A stretch of DNA of 64,000 bases from Nemopilema nomurai. Taxonomy: Eukaryota; Cnidaria; Scyphozoa; Rhizostomeae; Rhizostomatidae. Position numbers and translations under genes: made by a program. Under the pieces are notes generated by a model that saw nothing but the letters and a program-made list of their open reading frames with translations, did not search any database and was not told the DNA's origin. This document shows positions 1 to 12,400 of the stretch, one piece after another (position 1 is the stretch's first letter; the number at the start of each line of letters is the position of its first letter). Location: the NCBI GenBank assembly GCA_003864495.1, contig ML133502.1, forward strand, positions 2,148,550-2,212,549, read 5' to 3'.

Positions 1-290
1 ATGATATGTGTCGGACATCGGCGATACTTCCTTCACCTGGATGCATTGGGAACAGAAGCTGAAAGATTCGATTGACCATATCAACAGTACGCATGACACG
101 ACCAGGATTACTGGCGAATATTCAAGGGACAAGGAACATACCATTCTTAGGTGCACAGGTCAACTTAACCCAGCCCAAGCCATGCTGTCAGAGCAACATA
201 GTAGCTTAACTGATTGATTCTGGGGCACAGTCAGAGTGCTCAAAGCATGCATGCACAGTGAGCATAAACCACCATACATATACAACTCAC
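1..290. other. Intron of TBL3; unassigned open frame
   Basis: This is intronic sequence downstream of the 291-449 exon. The plus strand has a 69-codon open frame (8-217) containing TRITGEYSRDKEHTIL, which I do not recognise. It may be a fragment of an unknown element or chance. Confidence 0.3.
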
Positions 291-449
291 CTTGACACAA
301 GTTAAATCGTGAATGGTCCAAATTTTAATAGTCGAATCTGCGGATGCTGTTGCTAGGCACTTATCTACAGGAGAAAATGCAGCACACCAGATGCCTCGTT
401 TGTGACCATGCAGTGTTCCGTAGATGGCTCCATCGGACGAGAACCACAA
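291..449 (-). CDS. TBL3: TBL3 exon, last one inside the window
   Basis: Acceptor TTGCTCTAG and donor GTGAGTTG; 53 codons. It encodes GTLHGHKRGIWCAAFSPVDK, CLATASADSTIKIWTIHDLT and CVK, the most conserved TBL3 blade. The downstream exons (last blades and the C-terminal UTP13 domain) lie to the left of the window. Confidence 0.96.
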
Positions 450-3400
450 CTAGAGCAAGAAAAAACCCTCTTGAAATACTAAAATACAAGAAAATGAGAA
501 ACATACTTTCGGCAGTGCTAATCACGTTCAGATTTTAAATTTCCACAAGAGCTCGGAAAATGTCTAAATAAGACATTTCTTTTCTGATGACAAAAAAATG
601 AAGCCAAGTAGTTTTCTGTAAAGGGTCAGTAATCGAATACTCTTGTTACTGGGCTGGTTAGGATTGGTGGTGGTATAAAAACGTTTCAAAGAAAAATATT
701 TGGATATGAAACATGGTTGGGAACTTTTAATTGGGTATGAAATTGTTAGTTAAATTCTGGAGAGAATCAGTTCAACGAGATGCTTTGCAGATATCACATG
801 TTCCATTGTATTAAACATAAAAAAGAAATGGTTAGAAAAAGCGGAACCAGTTTTTGCATACTTAAAGTAATTTTTCGCCCGTAACCAATAACCAAAAGCT
901 GACAGAATAAATAGCCAGATGCGGATCGAAAACACTAGAGGGTGATAAGCAGAGCGCTTGATTGGTTATAATTGACCAATCAGCGTTACTTAACACCAAA
1001 CTTTAGAAGAGCCCAAGGAAAAGACGAACTCTGTCTACAAAGGATGGGATTTTCCATTGAAATATAGACAGACTCCAAAACACCAATGCACAGTTACATT
1101 TGTCACTTTTGTTTAGAAACTGAAAATTTCATTTATAAAAATATTGAACAATAATGGTCCCACAGGGGACTCCCTTAATTACATCTCTCCAATCGCTGCA
1201 AATAGAGTTTAGTTTTACTCTCTGTGCACTGCCTCGGAAATAACTGTATAATAGCTGCAATGCATTATTACTAAAGCCATATGCATGTAACTTTCCAATT
1301 AAGAAGTCATGTGGTAAGTAGTCAAATGCTTTGATAAGTCCACCAACATGGTACCAGCAATCAGTTTATCATCAAGACATGCTTTTAGATCTTCAACAAC
1401 GCGCAGATGGGCATGTTGTGTACTGTACCCTTCTCTATAACCAGATAGTAGAGGAGAAGATATACTTTCTATATATGCATAGATTTGCTTGTACATGACA
1501 CTTTCAAATTTTTCATTGTTGATGGTCAGACACCTATTGGTCTAAAGTTATCCTTTTCTGTTGAGTTATCCTTTTTAAAAATTGGGTATACATCAGCCAT
1601 TTTCATTTCATTTATGAAGATGCACGTGTCAATAGCATTATTGAATAGGTAAGTTACTATGTCATTAATTTCGTAAGTGGCAATCTTTAGCTTTGTTTGA
1701 TTTTAAGGAATCAATTCCCGTTACAATCCAGTGCCAATCATAGTAGCACTGACAGAGTTAGAGCTAAAACAATTATTGTTTTGATTGTGCTCTTCAATTT
1801 TCAATATGCTTGGATGATCTTTATAGTGATCTATAATCTAGGAAATGCTTGAATCTGAATGTCGTACTTTCTCATGCCCTTGTCCTCTTCAACAAGTATT
1901 ATTTTACTAGGTATATAACGTTTGTTGTTGAAAGCCTTATTTCAAATTATATGAGATTTTTTCAGCCCGGGCCGCCTAACCGGGCAGAAAACCCAGCCCC
2001 CCTCTGCCGTCAACTCTTTGTACAGGCTGAGACTTCTCATATAATCGCAAATTTTTCCAGCCCGGGCTGAGAATTTAGTTTGCGCACGAGCATTTTGAGT
2101 ACAGTTTGCGCCAAAACATCAAAAAAAGCTTCTCAAATATGGCGGAAGCAAGTGAAAGCAGCAAAGAACGCTTCCAATGGAAAACGGGAGATAAAATTGC
2201 AAATCTTATTCAATGTTTACCAACATACAAGAGCCAAATGGAATTTAATAACAGTGACTTCAACACAGACAAGGTAAAGCAATACCTTGTAGAGCTAATA
2301 AAGCACTTAGAGAACATAGAAGAACAACATCTTCCGCGCTTTTTTTGCGAAACCATTTTGAATTTTTAAACTTCGAACGATTTCGGCGCGAAAACAGTAA
2401 TTAATTCCAGCCCGGGCAGAAAACTCTCACATAATCGTCCCCTAAATTTTTTTTTGCAGAAATTTAAAAAAATAATAATAGTAAAACCGATTTAAGTTTA
2501 CGGCCACCCTGTCAATCGAATTAAAGGCTTGGCATCAATCGATCAAATGATATGGCATCCATTCCTAGTGACTGTTTATGTGTACGCCGCGGCTGGTTCT
2601 CTTTGCCGAGGCAAACATTAATTGCGTTACATAGATGGGCTGGCTCACCGACGTGTTTTCAGTATTGGTTGAGGTTGGAAACTGCAAAGTTGGGCTAAGG
2701 ACTTGATGTCCTTCATTACTTGTTGGGTACATAAACTCGAGTAAATTCTTAAAGTTGAAGGGAATGCCGACTAGCCTTTTAAAGTTAACAGCAATTAGAA
2801 AAATGGAGGGGAGATCCTTTTTCGTTGCATATGAAGGAAGCAGGTGAGGTAGTAGCAGCTTCGTTTGAACAAATTGACGAGCATCCCTAGCATAAAGGTT
2901 TAATCTGTTCAACTTAAAGAACCCTGAAGAGGCTTGCCTTTGACTGCTGAAATTCCCGATGTACTTCTTTTGGCCTAGGAGGCTGCGAGGAAATGCCGCA
3001 CAACGACTTGACTAAACCACTTAAGCACCTTGAACATTTCACTGAACATCACTCACCATTGGTATGGTGACTCGACATTAGTGGCTCTTTGCATTTCTTG
3101 CATTGAAACCTATTTAGGATCATAGAGAGCGCGGAAAAATAACCGACCCGAGCGGGACTCGAACTCACGACCCTTGACTTTGTACGTCAATTGATCTACC
3201 AACTGAGCTATCGGGTCATGCTTTCAAGCCAGCACTCGAGGCCAAGTCATTTATCCCCACTAAACCTATTTCATTCTTTAGCGCGCCAAGACCAAGTCTA
3301 GTGCGCTTGCGCCGACTAAACATTGTTGAATGGAGTGTTAAAACGCCCTCGACATTTCCCAAGAACACTTGTACAATAGAAATGTTGTCGACTCGATCCG

Positions 3401-6400
3401 CTGAACACTTTGGAATATGTTCAAACTCCGATCAACATCGCTGAACATCAGTGAACAGGGTGTTAACTCTGTCAAAATTTGCACTCTACGTCTGCATTTG
3501 CACTCTACATCTGCATTTGCACATTACAAATGTTTAGCGATGTTTAGTGAAATGCTGAGAGCGTTTTAACAGGGCTTTAGCCCTTTGCTTTGTTTTACAA
3601 GCATTATTTGAATGCCACATCCAGTTTATAATCTGTTGGTCAGCGTAGAAGGTAATATAGTTTCCAGCAAGACAATGTGACTTCGCCATCCCAATTTAGT
3701 TTTGGCACCATAAACAATCTTGCCCCCTTACCGGCATGCTTGGGAGCAAGAAGCAATTGCCTCCATCTAACGCTGCAAAATGGCGACGCATCAAAAGAAG
3801 GGGAAATAAGTCAAAGCTTATCGTCAGAGCTGCATTAGGCCTGAGCACTCGGCAGCTACATCGTTGTACACATATGAGAGGTCAGCAATCAGCATATGGA
3901 CATTATTTGACTTGGGTAGGATCAAGTAAGCATCAGATGAAAACATGCTTTATACTGTCAAACATACTTCACAGTAAAAGCATGCAATATCATAATTCAG
4001 TGGTTATGGAGGAAAGCATACCTTTACAGATTTATCCTGAGATGCTGACGCAATGAGTTTATCATTTGGAGAAATCACAACAGAGTTGATATCCTAAAAG
4101 AAATGTCATCAAAATACATTTTCCCATGGACTCCAAAGCAAAAACAATCACAAGTTTTATCCACACATTTCTCGATTTTTTGCAATAATTAAAAGCTTAA
4201 ATAACATCTAGAACGCAGATGAGTAGAGAGAGGCAAAACGAGAAAGCTTCGATTACCCATTGGGACCTAAAGAACCGACAGCTTTAATTAACCATTTGAT
4301 TAATGATTGATTAATTAACCACTTAAAGCAACCAATCACTAAAAGTTATCACAGACAAATGTTTTCAAAGACTAGAAGTTACTTAACAAGCTCCTTTTTG
4401 GATTTTTTGATATTTGTTGTTGTTAGTTTGAGGCAAGGGCACGCCACAATTGCATCGCAATTATTAAAGATTTTCACACAAACCTTATCATGAGCCTTTA
4501 CAGTCCAAATTGCTTGAATCTTGGACAAGCAACAGTCCTGTCAAACCGATTAATACAAATTAGGACAAAAAGATAGTTAGCTAAAGCGTCTAAAGCGCGT
4601 ATACTGTGACGAGTGGTTTCATTTAGTAGTTGAAACGAATGAAAGGTTTCTGTGGTGTATAATGGCTCTTAGTTTTCCAACAAAATGTCAAACAACAAGA
4701 GAATATCGACGGCTTTACCTCCAATATTGGTGGGACCCTCCAGCATTTCAAAGTTAGATCTCGACTTCCAGTAATAAGGTAATCCGTGCTTTTTCTAATG
4801 TAATACAAATTAGATTGGATTTAGATTACTAAACGGTTAAGATATCTCACACACTTATAAGGGTAGGTTGAGAGGCATGCAAGAAATTAGAAAGTAAACT
4901 TTCTACTGTGAAGGACTTAAGTTTAAGATAAACGTTTTCAACACGAAATTTGGCTTTCCCTTCCTAAGGCCAAACTGTTCATGGAATATAGGTAAACTAT
5001 ATATCATTCGATGCCCAAGATTGTGGCGTACCTAGCCAGATCAAAATCATTGGCAAATGATGTTAAGTGATATTTTCCAAGCGAATTTATTGCTCAAAAG
5101 AGTGTACCACCTATAAAATATATTTTGTACCCTTGCGTTTGAGGTAACAAAATCTGAGTTATACCAGCAGGAAGTGCAGATCCCAATCTACCAAAGAGTG
5201 TCTCAGATTTTTAAAATTCCTCCTCATCTTGAAACTATACCCTGTTAAAAATTGGCAAACAATTTTTCCCCCTCCCGCAGCTGTATTTGGGTATAAAAGA
5301 CGGACCAGAGCAAATAAAAAATTCTGAGACACACTTTGCTTGCCCAACGTCTGCCCTGGCCGTGTGCAAATTTTCGAGCAATTCGATTGGTTCCTTGGGT
5401 ACAAAATAGCTCTCTCGTACCTGTATGTAGAGGAATTCCGAGTCTGGAGAAAACGGGATTTTACTAATCGCACTTGCAAGATACACATCGGGATCATATT
5501 ACCAACAATGTAATCCGGGTCAAGTAGTTTAGGCTTTGAGATCAATTAGCGTCTTTAAATAAGCACAACAACCCTTGGATGTGCCACATTCACATACAAA
5601 CCACAGGAAGCTGAACAACGATAATCGGCTTAATAGGTCGAGGTATTTGAAAACAGCTGCTAGTAACTTTGATAAGGAAATTATGGAAACCCTCGTTTAT
5701 ACGGGATTTTTTTCCATTTTCAAAACTTCTTCTAGTTTCAAACATGGTATCAATATGTACCTTATCAGAATGTGAGGTAATCGAAAAATGGATGTTTTCG
5801 TCCAGAAAACGTTTACCGTAACCTTAACTGAAATAACCTAGTGCTAACCCGCTTCCACCAAAAGTAAACAAAGCTACACACGTTTGAATAATACTAATTG
5901 TTGAAACTGATCGTGTACTCATACTAACTTTGGCCAAGTCACCGATCCAACTGCATGCGTGTGGCCCACTCCTAGGGCTACACAAGAAAACGTATTGTCA
6001 GCACCTAATTTCCAGACTCTGACGCTATTATCCTGTTAAGGAAAAGTAACAGATATTAGAGAATATTTTCAGTCACAATAGTACTGGAACAGTTTATTAA
6101 ATTTAACCTGCGTCGTGTCGACAAACATTCTAGTGTCGTCACTAGTCGTGAACAGGCAGCACGAGGAAAGGAGGCAGCTCTGGAAGTTCTACATCCTGCA
6201 GAAGCCTGCAGCCGCCTAACACGCCCTTTTGTGTATGAAAAATAGAGTACAGTACATCGTCGATTATTCGAACTTCGATTATCCGAACCCCAATTTTTAC
6301 GCCAAAGGCCAAAAGTTTTCACTGCTTCAGATTTGTTCAAACCAATTCTCGGTTAATCAAATCAAATATCCTTTGTCTGTTAAAACTTTTGCTCTTATCA

Positions 6401-9400
6401 AATTCAAATCCAACGGAAACATAAAATTAAAACGTTAGTTTTTACATTCGTGTTTACAATTACCCAACTGCTGAAAGGTAATCGAACTGGAATTTCAAAC
6501 TTGAAAATTTTTGCAATTATCATCGTCCTGTTTTAGTAAGCGTTTTGAGAGGACGTGATTATTTTAGAGTCTTCTCGAAAAGAAATGAGAAAATCGAAGG
6601 TCTTGGTGATTGAGTAACATGCAAGTTGGTAAAGAAATGGACTACTCTGGGTGACAACAAATAACTCCATAACAAGATTAGTAGCGTCTTCTGTTATCCT
6701 AATTTTTTGGCGTATCCGATCGGTCCTGCAGAAAATTGAGTTCAACTTGTTCAGGTAATCGAGGATGTACCGTAAATCCTCGAATTGGCCCCCCCCCTTC
6801 GAAAAAGCCCCCACCCTAGAACCAAAAATTGTTAATAAGCCCCCATCCAAAAATATAAAAAATAAATAAGCCCCCAGGGGGCTAATTCGATGATTTACGG
6901 TATAGTACATTATACAGTGGTTCGAGGGAACAGCCTATATGCTTTTAATAAGGTAGAAATAGCGGGACCAGTTTCTGCATACTTGAAGTACCTTTTCGTC
7001 CGACACCTCTGAGGGTATGCAAACTTCGGAAAATAACCAAAAGCTGACCGATTAAATAGCCAGATGCGGATCGAAAACACTAGAGGGTGATAAGCAGAGC
7101 GCTTGATTGGTTATAATTGACCAATCAGTGTTACTTAACACCAAACTTTAGAAGAGCCCAATGGAAAAGACGAACTCTTTCTGTCTACAAAGAATGGGAT
7201 TTTCCATTGAAATATAGACAGACTTCAAAACACCTAGGTGAAAAGACGACCTAGCTTGCCCAATTGTGCGCAAATCGTCGTCACTGTATGTTTTGGCGCC
7301 ATCTGGTATGATATTACATCTGGTATGCGAAAGATCATCATTGAATTTTAGAAACGTTGCTTAAGTAGTTGAAATTTTAGAAAATGTTGTACGGTGGTTG
7401 AAACTTTAGAAATGACTGAAATTTTAAAACTAGTCTTTCATGAGAATGCAGAGCAAGTGAACTTTTAGAAGATCACTAAAATTTTATACATTGTGCTGAA
7501 ATTTTAGAAAGAGCTATTTTTGGCGGAATATGCACGCCATAATCTGGATTCTCCAAAAGATGTTGTCCTATAGCCTAATCACAATTAATTTGGACATTGC
7601 GTCTTTTCGGATCAGATCAAAATGGCTGCTGTGGAGGTTTGTGTCATCGTGGTGATATTTTCGATAAACCTTACATTAAGCGATGCGCATTTGTTAGCTC
7701 AGACTGCATTGGACTTTCGTTGATTGGAGAGGAAGCTAAGGAGACCAAATACGGAGAGTCATTTATTTGCTCAAGCCTGTGGCAAGCGAGAGATGGAAAG
7801 TTTTTATTTCGCATGCGAACGTCGAAGCAAAGCTTTTTTAGCATTTTAATCCTTATGTGTGGCGATGTGGAGCAATGTCCCGGGCCTGGAAATTTTAGAA
7901 GGAACATCTCAGAATTAACCTCATTGACTAACAACAAAGGAATGAAAATGTTTCACCAAAACGTGAGGGGACTCTTTGGAAACCTTGGACATGTGTCTGA
8001 ACTGCTACAAAGTTTTCCAGGCATTGACATTTTGTCATTGAGTGAAACACACATCGACGCGGTATTTGAGCAAGAGGAAGCAATATACGACATACCTGGC
8101 TACTCTTTCATAAATCGTCCAAGGAAGTCTGGAAAAGGTGGAGGAGTTGGAGCGTATATCGGTGATGGTGTAGTTTGGGATCGACGATACGATTTAGAAA
8201 ATGATAACATCGAAGCAATCTGGATTGAGACTAGGTCAAAACATTCGATGAGTTTCCTAGTGGGAATTATGTATCGTCCTCCTGATAGCTCTAAATATCT
8301 TAGTACAGATTTCAACAACCATTTGAATAGCATGTTTTCTTAAGTGTCTGAAAAATCACAAGAGACAATCCTCATGGGAGACCTGAATGTGTACTTTCTA
8401 AAGCAGGACAACAAAGAATTCAAGGCTATTTTGAGTGTTTTTGGTCTGAAACAAATGGTTGAAAAACCCACGAGAGTAGCAAAATCATCTGAAACTCTGA
8501 TAGACGTCATCTTAACAAATAACCCGGCAAATATGATACAAACTGAAGTTATTCCTACCAGCATCGGTGATCATGACATGGCTGGCTGTGCAAGGAAATT
8601 GAATCACTCTGGTTTCAAGCCAAGGAACATAGTCTGTCGCGATTATAAGAACTATCGCCCAGAGGAAATGAATAAAGATATAGAGGCCATTGACTGGTCT
8701 ACTTTTTACATCTGTAGAAATGTAAACGAAGCCTGGTCCCTAATGAAAAAAACTATAGAAAAACTTTTTGAGCGCCTAACCCCAAAGATACAAAAAAATG
8801 TAAGGGGTAAGCCTGCTCCATGGCTAAGCACTGAAGTCAAAAAACTTATGAACGACCGCGATAAACTTCTCCGCAAATCGAGAAGAACGAGGGCGGAAGT
8901 GGACATTTCTCATTATAAACGAAAAAGAAATGAGGTCAACATTGCAATTAGAAAAGCAAAATCGACATATCATAAAGACCTACTGAGGGAAAACAGTGCC
9001 AACCCAAATAAGATTTGGAAAGCAATGAAACCTATACATTCAACCAAGGCAGCAAATGCGGGATCATCGATGCACTCTCTTGATTTAGAAGGTGAAAATA
9101 CAAACGACGCAGTTAAGGTGGCCAATGGTTTCTGTACCTTTTTCACAACAGTCGTTACAACTTTACGTGAAAAGGCGATTTCGCTCTGTAACTCTGTTTG
9201 GAGACCCCCAAGGCCAGTACGCAATAGAGCTGAAAATAAATTCGAATATCGCCCCGTCTCGAAGCTTAAAGTCGAGCGAGATCTGAAGTCCATTAAAAGT
9301 TCCAAATCAACCGGTATTGACAATCTGCCCCCAGGCTTGCTGAAGGATGCTGCATGCAACTTATCCGCACCTCTGGCCCACCTGATTAATCTCTCCTTGC

Positions 9401-12400
9401 AGACAGGGACTTTTCCAGCAGACTGGAAAGTTGCAAAAGTTGTTCCAGTACACAAATCTGGTTCTTTTTCCAGCTTCGACAATTACAGGCCGATTTCAAT
9501 ACTTCTGGTTCTGTCTAAAATCATCGAAAAGGCGGTACATCGGCAAGTCATGGGATTCCTCGAAGTTAATAAGTTTCTATCAAAGTTTCAATTTGGATTT
9601 AGGGCTAAGTTGTCAACGGCGTTAGCAGCAACTCTCTTATTTGATGAAATTCGGCAACATGTAGATGCAGGGAAAGTAGTTGGTGCAACGTTCATTGACT
9701 TAAGTAAGGCATTTGATACCATCAGTCATTCGAACCTGCTTCAGAAATTACCTCAGTACGGAATCTGTGATGAAGAACTTGGATGGTTTACAGATGATCT
9801 ACTTCATCGATCAATGGCTGTTAGCTATGGTGGCTGTTTGTCTAACAAGCAAGATGTTCAAACAGGAGTGCCGCAAGGATCAATTCTGGGTCCCCTACTT
9901 TTCATAATATTTTTCAATGACATAACCAATGTGATAAAAAGTGCAAACATTGTGAAGTATGCTGATGATACAGTGATATATGTAGCTGACAAAGATGTAG
10001 CAGTTATAATTCTAAACTCACCAAAGATATGGATGCTATTGCCAAGTGGCTGGACGAAAATGCGCTCATAACAAATCTTAAAAAAGGAAAAACTGAGTCG
10101 CTTCTTTTCGGAACATCACAGAGATTGCAAAGCAAAATGAGACACTCACTGTCTTGTACCGAGGCGCAAATGTATTGAATACAAGCCATTACAAATATCT
10201 TGGCATTGAAATCGACAGCTCGTTGAATCTCAATAGCCATTTTGACAAATGTTTTAAACGCGCATCAAGCAGGCTGAGGCTGCTGGGAAAGCTTAGAGAT
10301 TATCTTGATCTCACCACTGCGGAGACGATTTATCGCTCACTGATTCTGCCTACTTTTACCTACTCTGGAATACTACTGCTGAAGCTAACTGACACCCAAT
10401 TAAGAAGACTAGCTTCGTTTCATAATCGCTCGGTAAGAACAATACAATGAAATTTGAACACTAGCGGAAGAATTCAGTCAGTTGTCAGTAAGATCCGTGC
10501 ATGTAAGCTGGTACGCAAGTGTACTGACAAGGACATTTGTGACACTTTTCAAGGCTACTTTGTAATCAATGACCACAATATAAGAACAATCAATAATCAA
10601 TTTCTTGTCAAGCTTCCAAAAAATTAAAACTGAACACGAAATCGTTTCGTTTCATGACAGCAAAAATTTACAATGAACTGCCTATCAACATACGGAAAAC
10701 TGAATCATTCAATGCCTTTGAACAGCATCTTAAGCAACATTTTACCTAGGCTTCTTATTTTAGATATGTAATATATGATTTAGGCTTTTTTTAAAATATG
10801 TAACATATGGTATTAATACAATTGCTGTAAGTTTTTTCAATTTCTTTTTATATAATATCTTTTTGCGTTAATCAGGACACACATTGATAACAGCAGTAAC
10901 GTTAAAGTGTTAATCCTGTTTAAAAATTCGTGTTATTATAATTATTATTATTTACGAATTCGACGCGGCTATTGTTATTTTCCGATGTGTGCATACTCTG
11001 AGGAGTGTGGAACGAAAAAGTAATTTTAGTATGCAAAAAATTTGGCATTATACGTTTAACATTGCATGAAATATTACGCTTGAAATTCTATTCTAACCTT
11101 GTGTTGATCAAGATGGCGGTGTTTTATCTGTGACGAACCTTTTTATACGGAGTTTCACTAATACTTTTAGCAGGTTATGGGCCCAGGACGAGTTAGGTGA
11201 TAATTATTTAGCATACTGCTTAGTTATCGATATCGAAATTGAAATTGACGATAATTCTTGCGTGAGAATTACTCCGCTGGATGGTACTAATTATGAGAAT
11301 TGGAAATTAAGTAGCGAAATGCTTTTGATAGGAAGAAAAATATATCGGATATGCATCTCAGGGAGTTAAATTGGCAGAAAGAGCAAACGACGTACAGAAA
11401 GGTGCGTTCAAGGAAAGACGATGAAGCACGAGCCATAATATCGATGCATGTAAGCGATAATCAGTTAGTTCATGTTAGAAATTGTAAATCTGCTACTGAA
11501 ATCGGGGAAGCCCCAAAGAATCGATTTCAAAGGAAGTCTTTTGTTAAGAGGATTGATTTAAGACACAAAACGTTGCAAACGAGAATGCAAGAGGGTGATA
11601 ATGTCCTTGAAATTTCAGGATAAAATGTGCAGGATAAGAGATCAATTATTAGAAATGGGAGAATCTATGGAGGAAAATGTAAGATGTGAGATCGTGCATT
11701 GAAAATTGCCTCCATCTTATAATAGTTTGCGTAGAACAACTTTGGAAACAATTGGGGAATCAAAGTTAGAATGAGAAAAATAAACAGGGTTAATATTGAC
11801 TGTTGCAGATCGTGCACAAATTGTAGAAGGGGATGTTTTTGATAATGCTTTAATGACTAGGTGATTGAAAAATTTAAAAGAAAGAGCAGCTGCCGGATCA
11901 GATGGAAGAAAATGTTTTAATTGCTAAAAGGTAGGCCACTTGGCTAAAGATTGCTGAAGCAAACCACGGAATTAAAGATGATATGCCAAACGAAAAAGTG
12001 GTAACAACAGGAAAGCTGCAAGCAATCAGCATACACTACTAATGATTCAGCATTCAGCACTAGTAGAGGCATCTGGTATTACTTAGTACAAACATGGAAA
12101 ATTATGAGAAATCACAAGATGCAAAGGAAATATATCTGGCAGACAATAAGACACTGGAAGTTGAAGGACAGGGATCTGTCACAATGAAGTACAGTTAGCC
12201 AGATAAAGAGGCACAAAATTGTCACACTTGGACAACTACTCTATGATCCGCATCTAAAGAAAATATCTGAAATGCCTAAGGTCTGACAATGGTGGAGACT
12301 TTTCATGCTAGACTACCATTGAGATGTTGGGCAGATGCAATCAACACTGCTGCATACATTAGAAACCAATGTTCATCCAGTATACTAAAGTGGCGCACAT

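Noticed and set aside
2565..2912. 115-codon minus-strand frame as a gene.
   Set aside because: No recognisable domain, no splice support, and located in a TBL3 intron.
5159..5545. 128-codon minus-strand frame as a gene.
   Set aside because: It lies inside a TTAA-flanked repeat present in three copies, with the frame broken differently in each.
8100..9482. Minus-strand frames up to 170 codons within the LINE.
   Set aside because: They are opposite-strand shadows of the endonuclease and reverse transcriptase.
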